From an uncultured Oscillospiraceae bacterium (lineage in GTDB: Bacteria > Bacillota > Clostridia > Oscillospirales > Oscillospiraceae), in NCBI GenBank assembly GCA_905233595.1, contig CAJOFI010000054.1, forward strand, positions 1 to 12,165: DNA of 12,165 nucleotides, written 5' to 3'. Position numbers and translations under genes: made by a program. The notes under the pieces are model-generated. The model searched no databases. It had not been told where the DNA came from and saw only the letters and a list, made by a program, of their open reading frames with translations. Shown piece after piece: positions 6,366 through 12,165 of the stretch; position 1 is the stretch's first letter, and each line of letters opens with the position of its first letter.

Positions 6366-7942
6366 ATGTACCAGGCGCTGTACCGCAAATGGCGGCCGCA
6401 GACCTTTGACCAGGTCGTCGGGCAGGAGCATATCACCGAGACGCTGAAAAACCAGGTCAAAAACGACCGGCTCTCCCATGCCTACATCTTTATCGGCACC
6501 CGCGGCACCGGCAAGACCACCTGCGCCCGTATCCTCGCCCGCGCGGTCAACTGCGAGCATCCGGTGGACGGGAACCCCTGCGGGGAGTGCGCGGCCTGCC
6601 GCGGCATTCTCGAGGGCACGATCATGGACGTGGTGGAGCTGGACGCGGCCTCCAACAACGGCGTTGACAACGTGCGCACGCTGCGGGAGGAGGCGGTGTT
6701 CTCCCCCTCGGTGGTGAAGAAGCGCGTGTACATCACAACGCGCTGCTGAAGATCCTGGAGGAGCCGCCCGAACACCTGATGTTCGTTCTCGCGACGACGG
6801 AGCTGCAGAAGGTGCCCGCGACGATCCTCTCCCGCTGCCAGCGGCACAGCTTTCGCCGCATCGACACCCGCCGCATCGCGGACTATCTGCAAAGCATCGC
6901 GCAGAGCGAGGGCTTCGACCTGCACCCGGACGCGGCGGAGCTGATCGCGAGGCTCGCCGACGGCGGCGTGCGCGACGCGCTGAGCCTGCTCGACCAGTGC
7001 TCGGCGGCTGCAAGCATCAGCGTGGAGTCGGTATACGCGACGCTGGGGCTTGCGGGGAATCGGCGCGTCGCCCGTATGCTCGACAGCATCCTCAAGCGCG
7101 ATACGGCGGCGGTGCTCAAGGATTTTTCCGCCATGTGGATGGACGGGAAAGACCCCGGCACGCTTCTGAACGAGCTCAACGGCCTGATGCGGGACGTGCT
7201 GATGCTGCACGTCGCCCCGCGCGGGGCGGAGGGGCTGATCTCCGGCGCCTATGAGCGCGCGGTCTTAAACGGCTTTGCCCAGCGCCTTACGAGCGAGGAG
7301 CTGATCGCCGCGATGGAGCACGTGCAGGGGAGCATCGCCGCCCTGCGGGACGCGCGAAACCCCAAGACCACGACGGAGCTCTGCCTCGTGAGTCTCTGCA
7401 CCGATCCGGGCGGGGACAGCATCTCCGGCCTGCGGGCGCGCATCTCCCGCCTCGAGGAGGAGATCGCACGCGGTATCCCCGTGCGGCAGCCGGAAGCGCC
7501 CTATCCCGCGCCGGTACGCGAGGAGCAGCCGCTGCGCCCCGAGGAGGAGCCGGACGGGAGCCGACAATACGAGGAGGAGCCGCCCGTGCCCCCACCGGCG
7601 GATGAGCCGGTTGAGGAGCCTGCGGCGCCATCTGGGGCGCTCGATTGGAAGAGCCTTTGCCAACGGGTCATCCCGCGCATCCCGATCGACCTGCGCTACC
7701 ACCTCGAGGATGAGAGCGCCGTGCGCGCGCGGCTCAACGGAAACGTGCTCCAGCTCCAGGTGCAGCCGGGCTTCAAGTATAACCGCTTCAACCGCCCGGA
7801 GGTGCTCGAGAGCTTCGCACAGGAGGCGTCGAGCCTGCTCGGCAGGGAGATCCACGCCCAGATCGTCGAGCTGCGGGAGGACGAGCGCCCGAAACACAGC
7901 CTTGACGAGCTCAAGGCGTTCAAGGAAGTTCATTTCAAATAA
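6366..7942 (+). pseudogene. dnaX: DNA polymerase III subunit gamma/tau, frame broken by a deletion removing Walker B
   Basis: DnaX is the AAA+ clamp-loader ATPase of the replicative polymerase. From ATG 6366 (after GGAGGAG, 6351-6357) the protein starts MYQALYRKWRPQTF, with Walker A GTRGTGKTT (44-52), zinc cysteines C63, C72, C75, C78, and ELDAASNNGVDNVR. After VYI (123) the frame stops at 6747-6749. The next frame resumes with NALLKILEEPPEHLMFVLATTE (sensor 1), ILSRCQR, GGVRDALSLLDQ (sensor 2), an acidic/proline linker and a C-terminal tail to 7942. In relatives the gap between VYI and NALLK holds IDEVHMLSxxAF, so about 34 bases are missing here, including the Walker B DEVH. The gene is normally essential, so an assembly error or a second copy elsewhere is likely. 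Neighbours (SRP RNA before, ebfC 24 bases after) are the standard Firmicutes order. Confidence 0.9.
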
Positions 7943-7966
7943 GATTATAGTGAGGAGAGTTTGATT

Positions 7967-8314
7967 ATGGCGAAAGGCGGCTTTCGTGGGGGCTTCCCCG
8001 GCGGCAATCAGGCGAACATGATGCGCCAGGCGCAGAAGATGCAGCAGGATTTTATGAAGATGCAGCAGGAGTTGGAGACGACAAAGTTTGAGTTCAGCTC
8101 CGGCGGCGGCGCGGTCAAGGCCACGATGGTCGGCACGCGGCAGCTTGAGTCCATCGAGATCAAGCCCGAGGTCGTAGACCCCGAGGACGTGGAGATGCTG
8201 CAGGATCTCATCATGACCGCGGTCAACGGCGCCATCAAGCTGGCGGACGACAAGACCAGCCAGGCCATGGCCAAGCTGCAGGGCGGCATGGGCGGCTTCC
8301 CCGGCCTGTTTTAA
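7967..8314 (+). CDS. ebfC: YbaB/EbfC family nucleoid-associated protein
   Basis: A 115-residue protein: glycine-rich start (MAKGGFRGGFPGG), then MMRQAQKMQQDFMKMQQELETTKFEFSSGGGAVKATMVGTRQLESIEIKPEVVDPEDVEMLQDLIMTAVNGAIKLADDK, the complete YbaB/EbfC core, and a Met/Gly/Phe tail (GGMGGFPGLF). Family members are small DNA-binding dimers that coat the nucleoid. ATG 7967 follows TGAGGAG at 7951-7957; an upstream in-frame TTG at 7961 is less likely. It lies 24 bases after dnaX and is probably co-transcribed with it, as yaaK is in Bacillus. recR, the usual next gene, is absent; a terminator follows. Confidence 0.93.
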   Translation: MAKGGFRGGFPGGNQANMMRQAQKMQQDFMKMQQELETTKFEFSSGGGAVKATMVGTRQLESIEIKPEVVDPEDVEMLQDLIMTAVNGAIKLADDKTSQAMAKLQGGMGGFPGLF

Positions 8315-8329
8315 GCGAACAGTGGACAG

Positions 8330-8402
8330 AAAGAGTGAATAGCAGTGGTGTTCCCTGCGGGAACGGTTTTAACGCAGCGAAACCATGGCTATTCACTTTT
8401 TT
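8330..8402 (+). terminator. Branched terminator after ebfC
   Basis: Outer stem AGTGAATAGC (8334-8343) with GCTATTCACT (8388-8397), followed by six T (8397-8402). Inside are two further hairpins: GTTCCC/GGGAAC (8350-8355 with 8359-8364) and GGTTT/AAACC (8365-8369 with 8380-8384). The RNA could therefore fold as a three-way junction rather than a simple stem. It closes the SRP-dnaX-ebfC unit and ends 18 bases before the radical SAM gene. Confidence 0.7.
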
Positions 8403-8420
8403 ATTGTGAGGAGAACTGCC

Positions 8421-9251
8421 ATGCTGCGCAAAGCCTATCTTGAGATCACGAACGTCTGCAACCTCTCCTGCGCCTTCTGCCCCGGAACGAAGCGTGCGCC
8501 GCGTTTTCTGACGCCCGGGGAGTTCCGGCGGCTCGCGATCAAGCTGCGCGGGCACACGGAATACCTCTACTTTCATCTGATGGGGGAACCGCTGCTGCAC
8601 CCGGAGCTGGGGGCGCTGCTGGAGATCGCGGCGGAGCTGGGCTTCAAGGTTATGTTAACCACGAACGGCACGCTGCTTCCCGCGCGGCAGGAGCTGCTGC
8701 TTGCGTCGGCGGCGCTGCACAAGGTAAACGTCTCGCTGCAATCCTTTGAGGCGAACGTAGGCGGGGAGCTGGAGAGCTATCTCCGGGGCTGCACGGTCTT
8801 CGCGGCGGAGGCGGCGAGGGCGGGAAAGCTCTGCGAGCTGCGGCTCTGGAACCGGGGCGGCTGGGAGACGATGAACGGGGCGATCCGCGCACACCTGCGG
8901 GCGGCCTTCCCGGAGCCGTGGAAGCCCAGCCGCAACGGTTACCGTCTGGCAGAGCGGGTCTGGCTCGAGCCGGGCGACCGCTTTGACTGGCCCGATCTCG
9001 CCCTGCCCAGCCTGGGGGAGCGCTGCTTCTGCTACGGGCTGCGCGATCAGATCGGCGTCCTCTGCGACGGGACGGTGGTGCCCTGCTGCCTCGACCGGGA
9101 GGGGGCTGTGAAGCTCGGGAACCTCTTCGACGAGGAGCTGGAAAACATTATGTCAACCGAACGCGCCCGCGCGATCTACGATGGCTTCTCCCGGCGCAGG
9201 GCGGTGGAGCCGCTGTGCCAGCGCTGCGGTTACGCAAGGAGATTTACATAA
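8421..9251 (+). CDS. Radical SAM protein with SPASM-like C-terminal cysteines
   Basis: A 276-residue protein with the radical SAM cluster motif CNLSCAFC (C13, C17, C20) right after the first strand, GEP at 55-57 (SAM-binding region), LTTNGTLLP (79-87), and NVSLQSFE. The C-terminus carries a second cysteine set (C202, C204, C215, C222, C223, C266, C269) with the pattern C..DGTVVPCCLD...GNLFDE, as in SPASM/twitch domains that bind extra Fe-S clusters. Such enzymes use SAM to generate a radical for peptide or small-molecule modification; the substrate is not evident and no precursor peptide gene is visible nearby. Start 8421 follows GTGAGGAGAAC (8405-8415); an in-frame ATG at 8385 lies inside the terminator and is rejected. 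No own promoter is clear. Confidence 0.85.
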   Translation: MLRKAYLEITNVCNLSCAFCPGTKRAPRFLTPGEFRRLAIKLRGHTEYLYFHLMGEPLLHPELGALLEIAAELGFKVMLTTNGTLLPARQELLLASAALHKVNVSLQSFEANVGGELESYLRGCTVFAAEAARAGKLCELRLWNRGGWETMNGAIRAHLRAAFPEPWKPSRNGYRLAERVWLEPGDRFDWPDLALPSLGERCFCYGLRDQIGVLCDGTVVPCCLDREGAVKLGNLFDEELENIMSTERARAIYDGFSRRRAVEPLCQRCGYARRFT

Positions 9252-9343
9252 AGCGGTATACATAGTAATGGGGACATAAAGAAGTAGACATAAAATGATA
9301 GACAGAAAATAAAGGACATAAAATGGTTAACATAAATGACAAA
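9246..9343 (+). repeat. Seven-copy 14-nt degenerate tandem repeat (consensus ACATAAA + 7 variable)
   Basis: ACATAAA-type heptamers begin at 9246, 9260 (ACATAGT), 9274, 9288, 9302 (ACAGAAA), 9316 and 9330, exactly 14 bases apart each time. The other half of each unit varies. The array is far richer in A/T than the flanking genes. The first unit contains the radical SAM stop codon and the last two lie across the NUDIX start; the fifth ends in AAAGG, which serves as the NUDIX ribosome binding site. Confidence 0.85.
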
Positions 9344-9769
9344 ACGGTGCTGAGGCAGGAGAAGAGCTGCGGCGCGGTGGTATACTATCTGCAGAGAGGG
9401 AAGCGGCTCTATCTGCTTGAGGAGATGCGAACCGGGCATTTTGCCATGCCGAAGGGGCACATGGAGCCGGGGGAGACCGAGGCGGAGACGGCCGAGCGCG
9501 AAATTCTGGAGGAGACGGGGCTGCGCGTCCGGGTGGACACGGGCTTTCGCGCCGAGACGGAATACGCGCCCCGCGCGGGCACGGTCAAGCAGGTCGTCTA
9601 CTTCACAGCGCGGGCGGGGAGCATGAGCACCACCGTGCAGCTTCGGGAGCTGCGCTCGATCTGCTGGCTGCCCTACAAGGCGGCGCTGCAAAAGATCAGC
9701 TATGAAAACGACCGCGAGGTTCTCCGCGCGGCGGAACAATATCTCAAGGAAGTTCTGAAAAATTCTTAA
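9323..9769 (+). CDS. NUDIX hydrolase
   Basis: A 148-residue protein with a complete Nudix box at residues 45-67: G, five residues, E51, seven residues, R59-E60, E63-E64, G66, hydrophobic residue. This box binds the metal that hydrolyses nucleoside diphosphate-linked substrates. The preceding KSCGAVVYYLQ and MRTGHFAMPKGH and the following TEYAP...VVYF resemble the bis(5'-nucleosyl)-tetraphosphatase (Ap4A hydrolase)/MutT branch; the substrate cannot be fixed from sequence. ATG 9323 is 7 bases after AAAGG and within the 14-nt repeat array. It lies ~70 bases after the radical SAM gene in the same direction and may be co-transcribed with it. Confidence 0.9.
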   Translation: MVNINDKTVLRQEKSCGAVVYYLQRGKRLYLLEEMRTGHFAMPKGHMEPGETEAETAEREILEETGLRVRVDTGFRAETEYAPRAGTVKQVVYFTARAGSMSTTVQLRELRSICWLPYKAALQKISYENDREVLRAAEQYLKEVLKNS

Positions 9770-9775
9770 AAACGC

Positions 9776-9804
9776 TTCCTTTCCCGCCGCCAGTGTGGTA
9801 GGAT
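9776..9804 (+). promoter_or_regulatory. Possible weak promoter for the DUF1002/LRR gene pair
   Basis: TAGGAT at 9799-9804 is preceded by TGG, giving an extended -10-like element about 28 bases before the ATG. The -35 region at the correct spacing (TTCCTT, 9776-9781) is poor. Low confidence. Confidence 0.25.
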
Positions 9805-9831
9805 GTGCAAGACCCAAGGGAGGGATTTGTC

Positions 9832-10767
9832 ATGAAGAAGCTATTATGTGCCGTGCTGGCAGCGCTGCTGCTGTTTGGCGCGCTGCCCACGGCCTTTGCG
9901 GAGGACGGCGTCGCGACCGTCGTGCTCCCGGCCGAGGAGGAGAGCGCCGCGCCCGTGCAGCCTGCGGTGAACCAGAGCCGCGCGGTGCTGGGCGCGGATC
10001 TGACGCCGGATCAGGCGGCGCTCGTCTACCAGGCCTTCGGGCTGACGCGCGGCAGTGTGATCGAGCTTACGGTCACGAACGCCGAGGAGCGGCAGTATTT
10101 GCAGGGCTACGTGAGCGAGGCACTGATCGGTACGCGCTCCATCTCGAGCGTGTACGTGGAGCTGCTGCCCACGGGCGCGAATATGGACGTGCGCACGAGC
10201 AACATTACCTGGTGCACGCCGGAGATGTACATGAGCGCCCTCGCCACCGCCGGGATCACCGATGCAAAGGTGATCGTCGCCTCGCCCTTCGCGGTGAGCG
10301 GTACGGCGGCGCTGACGGGCGTCTACAAGGCCTACGAGGATATGACCGGCAAGAAGCTGGACGATCTCGCGAAGGCGGTCTCCACGCAGGAGCTGAGCAT
10401 CACGGGCGGCCTTGCGCAGGAGATCGGCAGCATGGACTCCACCTCCATCGTAAACGACCTCAAGCTCATGCTCGACGAGACGAAGACGATGACGGACGAG
10501 GAGATGCGCCGGGAGATCGTCGCCATCGCGAAGCAGTATAACGTGAGCCTGACCGATAATCAGATCGGCCAGCTCATCGCGCTCTGCCGCTCGCTGGAGG
10601 GGCTGGATCCCGACGCGCTCAGGCAGCGCGTGGAGGACGTGCAGAACACGCTCAACAAGGTCTCCGAGGCCAAGACCCAGGTGGTGGGCTTCATCCAGAC
10701 CGTGAGCAAGGTCGTCTCCTCCGTGCGCGAGTTCTTCGACCGCATCAGGGACATCATCGGAATGTGA
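9832..10767 (+). CDS. Exported DUF1002 domain protein (YpuA-like)
   Basis: A 311-residue secreted protein. The signal peptide MKKLLCAVLAALLLFGALPTAFA would be cut after residue 23. The DUF1002 core follows: VLGADLTPDQAALVYQAFG, VTNAEERQYLQGYVSEALIGTRSISSVYVELLPTG, NITWCTPEMYMSALATAGITDAKVIVASPFAVSGTAALTGVYKAYEDMTG, and a helical C-terminal half (about residues 190-311). Members such as Bacillus YpuA are cell-envelope proteins of unknown function. The start is fixed by GGGAGGG about 10 bases upstream (9819-9825). It lies 10 bases before the LRR lipoprotein gene in the same direction, so the two are probably one operon. The domain matches known relatives closely and appears intact. Confidence 0.9.
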   Translation: MKKLLCAVLAALLLFGALPTAFAEDGVATVVLPAEEESAAPVQPAVNQSRAVLGADLTPDQAALVYQAFGLTRGSVIELTVTNAEERQYLQGYVSEALIGTRSISSVYVELLPTGANMDVRTSNITWCTPEMYMSALATAGITDAKVIVASPFAVSGTAALTGVYKAYEDMTGKKLDDLAKAVSTQELSITGGLAQEIGSMDSTSIVNDLKLMLDETKTMTDEEMRREIVAIAKQYNVSLTDNQIGQLIALCRSLEGLDPDALRQRVEDVQNTLNKVSEAKTQVVGFIQTVSKVVSSVREFFDRIRDIIGM

Positions 10768-10777
10768 GGGCGACGGC

Positions 10778-11998
10778 ATGAGGAGAGGACTGCTTCTGCT
10801 TATCTGCCTGCTGCTGGCGCTGCTCTGCGCCTGCGCGGCGCCGGCGCCGGAACCGACGACCACGCCGGAGCCCACGCCCGAAGCAACGCCCGAGCCGACC
10901 CCGGAACCCACGCCCGAGCCGACTCCGGAGCCGATACGCCTGCCCGACGGGCGCGAGATCGCCTGGGATACGCAGGCGCTCGATCTGAGCGCCATGGACG
11001 CGGGGGCGCTCTCGGAGAGCATCCCCGCGCTGCGAAAGCTGCCGGTTCTGCGCGCCGTGGAGCTGGGGGAGGAGAGCGAGGAGCGCAGCCTCCCGGTCAC
11101 GCTGCTGCGCACGCTCCAGGACGCCTGCCCGGAGGCGGAGCTTGCCTACCGCTTCTCTTTCTTCGGCAAGACGATCTCCACGCTGGACGAGAAGCTCGAC
11201 CTCAACCACGTCACGATGGACGACGAGGGCGAGGCCGTGCGGGAGCTGCTGCCCTGCATGAAGCGCTGCAAGTATCTGGACATGGACTTCTGCGGCGTGA
11301 GCAGCGAGGCCATGGCGCGCATCCGGGACGAGAACCCGCAGATGGAGGTCGTGTGGCGCATCTGGTTCGGGACGATCCTCACCGTGCGCACGGACGTGGA
11401 GCGCATCCTCGCCTCCGAGGAGTGGATGAACCTCAACGATCTCACCACCACGGAGCTCAAATACTGCACGAAGGTACGGCTGCTGGATATTGGCCACGCC
11501 ACCTACCTCACCGATTACAGCTTTCTGGAATACATGCCCGATTTGGAGGTCGCGATCCTCGGCATTTCGAGCTTTGGCGACCTCACGCCGCTTCAAAACT
11601 GCACGAAGCTGGAATATCTGGAGTTTAACGAGTGCGGCGTACACGATCTCAGCCCGCTTGCGGGGCTCAAGAATCTCAAGCACCTCAACTGCTGCATGCT
11701 CGGCCCGGTGACCGGGTGGGAGGCGCTTTTGAACCTCAAGCAGCTTGAGCGGCTCTGGATCGGGCGCTATACGATCCTGCCCGAGGGGGCGCAGGAGCAG
11801 CTTCTTGAAGCCCTGCCCGATACGGATGTGAACTTCACCGAGACCACGGGCTCCCTCGGCTTCTGGCGGCACAACGCGGACGGCAGCTTCGCCGAGCGCT
11901 ACGCCCTGCTGCGCGAGCAGTTCGAGTACAGCGTCTATAACAGCGTGATCCCCATCCCCTTCAACGACCCGCTCTATAAACCGCACCCGGATACGTGA
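10778..11998 (+). CDS. Leucine-rich-repeat lipoprotein with TPEP spacer
   Basis: A 406-residue protein. The signal sequence MRRGLLLLICLLLALLCAC carries a lipobox (L16-C17-A18-C19), so it should be lipidated at C19. Residues ~26-52 are Thr-Pro-Glu-Pro repeats, a rigid spacer holding the domain off the membrane. The remainder contains leucine-rich-repeat units: CKYLDMDFCGV, VRLLDIGHATYLTDYSFLEYMPDLEVAILGISSFGDLTPLQNCTKLEYLEFNECGVHDLSPLAGLKNLKHLNCCMLGPV, and LKQLERLWIG (about 165-330). No catalytic motif is visible; binding of a protein or wall ligand is the likely role. Start 10778 is 7 bases after GAGGG, which overlaps the DUF1002 stop. The stop codon itself is the first bases of a terminator stem. 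Confidence 0.88.
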   Translation: MRRGLLLLICLLLALLCACAAPAPEPTTTPEPTPEATPEPTPEPTPEPTPEPIRLPDGREIAWDTQALDLSAMDAGALSESIPALRKLPVLRAVELGEESEERSLPVTLLRTLQDACPEAELAYRFSFFGKTISTLDEKLDLNHVTMDDEGEAVRELLPCMKRCKYLDMDFCGVSSEAMARIRDENPQMEVVWRIWFGTILTVRTDVERILASEEWMNLNDLTTTELKYCTKVRLLDIGHATYLTDYSFLEYMPDLEVAILGISSFGDLTPLQNCTKLEYLEFNECGVHDLSPLAGLKNLKHLNCCMLGPVTGWEALLNLKQLERLWIGRYTILPEGAQEQLLEALPDTDVNFTETTGSLGFWRHNADGSFAERYALLREQFEYSVYNSVIPIPFNDPLYKPHPDT

Positions 11999-12050
11999 GA
12001 ACAGGGGGCTGTGAAAACCATCGTTTTTCACAGCCCCCTGTTCTCAGCTT
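11997..12050 (+). terminator. Terminator after the LRR lipoprotein gene
   Basis: A perfect 21-bp stem (11997-12017 with 12025-12045) with a 7-base loop; it begins within the stop codon. Its core is GGGGGCTGTGAAAA. Only short T-rich tracts follow (CTTTCAGATTTTAG). The stem is long and likely strong. Confidence 0.8.
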
Positions 12051-12105
12051 TCAGATTTTAGTTTGTGTCGTCCTTACTTAAACGGCTTTCTCAATACTCA
12101 AAAGA

Positions 12106-12132
12106 AAGGGGATGCGTTTTTCACATCCCCTT
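12106..12132 (-). terminator. Hairpin at the right edge, likely terminator of a minus-strand gene beyond the window
   Basis: AAGGGGATG (12106-12114) pairs with CATCCCCTT (12124-12132), 9 bp, 9-base loop. On the minus strand it is followed by TCTTTTGAG, a T-rich stretch. Its minus-strand sequence shares GGGGATGTGAAAAA-CG with the hairpin at 3219. The rest of 12046-12165 holds no gene that I can see. Confidence 0.55.
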
Positions 12133-12165
12133 GATTCATATTTGCTTTAACACTGACCACTGGCC

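Noticed and set aside
6044..6460. Minus- and plus-strand short frames across the SRP RNA region
   Set aside because: The region is fully explained by a structured SRP RNA with promoter and terminal helix.
6700..6780. Programmed frameshift in dnaX (as in E. coli gamma synthesis)
   Set aside because: No A-rich slippery heptamer is present, the site is far upstream of the usual tau-specific location, and frameshifting would not restore the missing Walker B codons.
8385..8420. Upstream ATG at 8385 as the radical SAM start
   Set aside because: It lies inside the terminator stem, has no ribosome binding site, and adds a stretch (MAIHFFIVRRTA) that is just the T-rich terminator tail translated.
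9246..9343. CRISPR array
   Set aside because: Units are 14 bases with only 7 conserved, no palindromic repeat or ~30-base spacers, and no cas genes are present.
9844..12031. Two long minus-strand frames (over 420 codons each) opposite the DUF1002 and LRR genes
   Set aside because: Low-complexity repeats such as GSGVGSGVGS mirror the TPEP codons; the plus-strand products have signal peptides and known domains.

Overview
The window looks like a chromosomal segment of a GC-rich, anaerobic, gut-type Clostridia member (Oscillospirales/Ruminococcaceae-like). That placement is an inference from several things: large SRP RNA with a Bacillus-type Alu domain directly upstream of dnaX and ebfC/yaaK, strong GGAGG ribosome binding sites, sigma-A type promoters, DUF1002 (YpuA-like) and NAGPA-type exported proteins, and Thr-Pro-Glu-Pro wall-spacer linkers. 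Most genes are clearly GC-rich. The exceptions are a serine-recombinase remnant at about 5.5-5.8 kb and a short AT-rich repeat array at 9.25-9.34 kb.

Layout, left to right. (1) The 3' end of ftsH and its terminator. (2) A promoter-driven pair: a membrane-anchored phosphodiester glycosidase (NAGPA/DUF2233) broken by two reading-frame lesions, overlapped at its stop codon by an intact Lgt-like membrane protein lacking parts of the Lgt active-site signature. (3) A convergent small four-helix membrane protein on the minus strand, sharing a bidirectional terminator. (4) glsA (glutaminase) followed by a small membrane-anchored DUF3574-like protein. (5) A scar region: a large perfect palindrome, the C-terminal remnant of a large serine recombinase, and tRNA-Ala(CGC) on the minus strand. 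(6) Divergent from the tRNA, the SRP RNA gene, then dnaX (broken by a deletion removing the Walker B motif) and ebfC. (7) A branched terminator, a radical SAM/SPASM-like enzyme, a seven-copy 14-nt tandem repeat, and a NUDIX hydrolase. (8) A DUF1002 exported protein and a leucine-rich-repeat lipoprotein, closed by a 21-bp terminator hairpin. The last ~120 bases hold only another hairpin.

How the genes work together: the SRP RNA / dnaX / ebfC block is a classic Firmicutes housekeeping arrangement, but recR, which usually follows, is not here. The NAGPA and Lgt-like genes are translationally coupled and probably act together at the cell surface. The DUF1002 and LRR-lipoprotein genes form a second cell-envelope pair. 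I found no defence system, CRISPR array or complete mobile element. The most striking observations are the lesions in otherwise well-conserved genes, notably an inferred 34-nt deletion that takes the DEVH box out of dnaX, and the precise 14-nt tandem array that spans the radical SAM stop codon and the NUDIX start.
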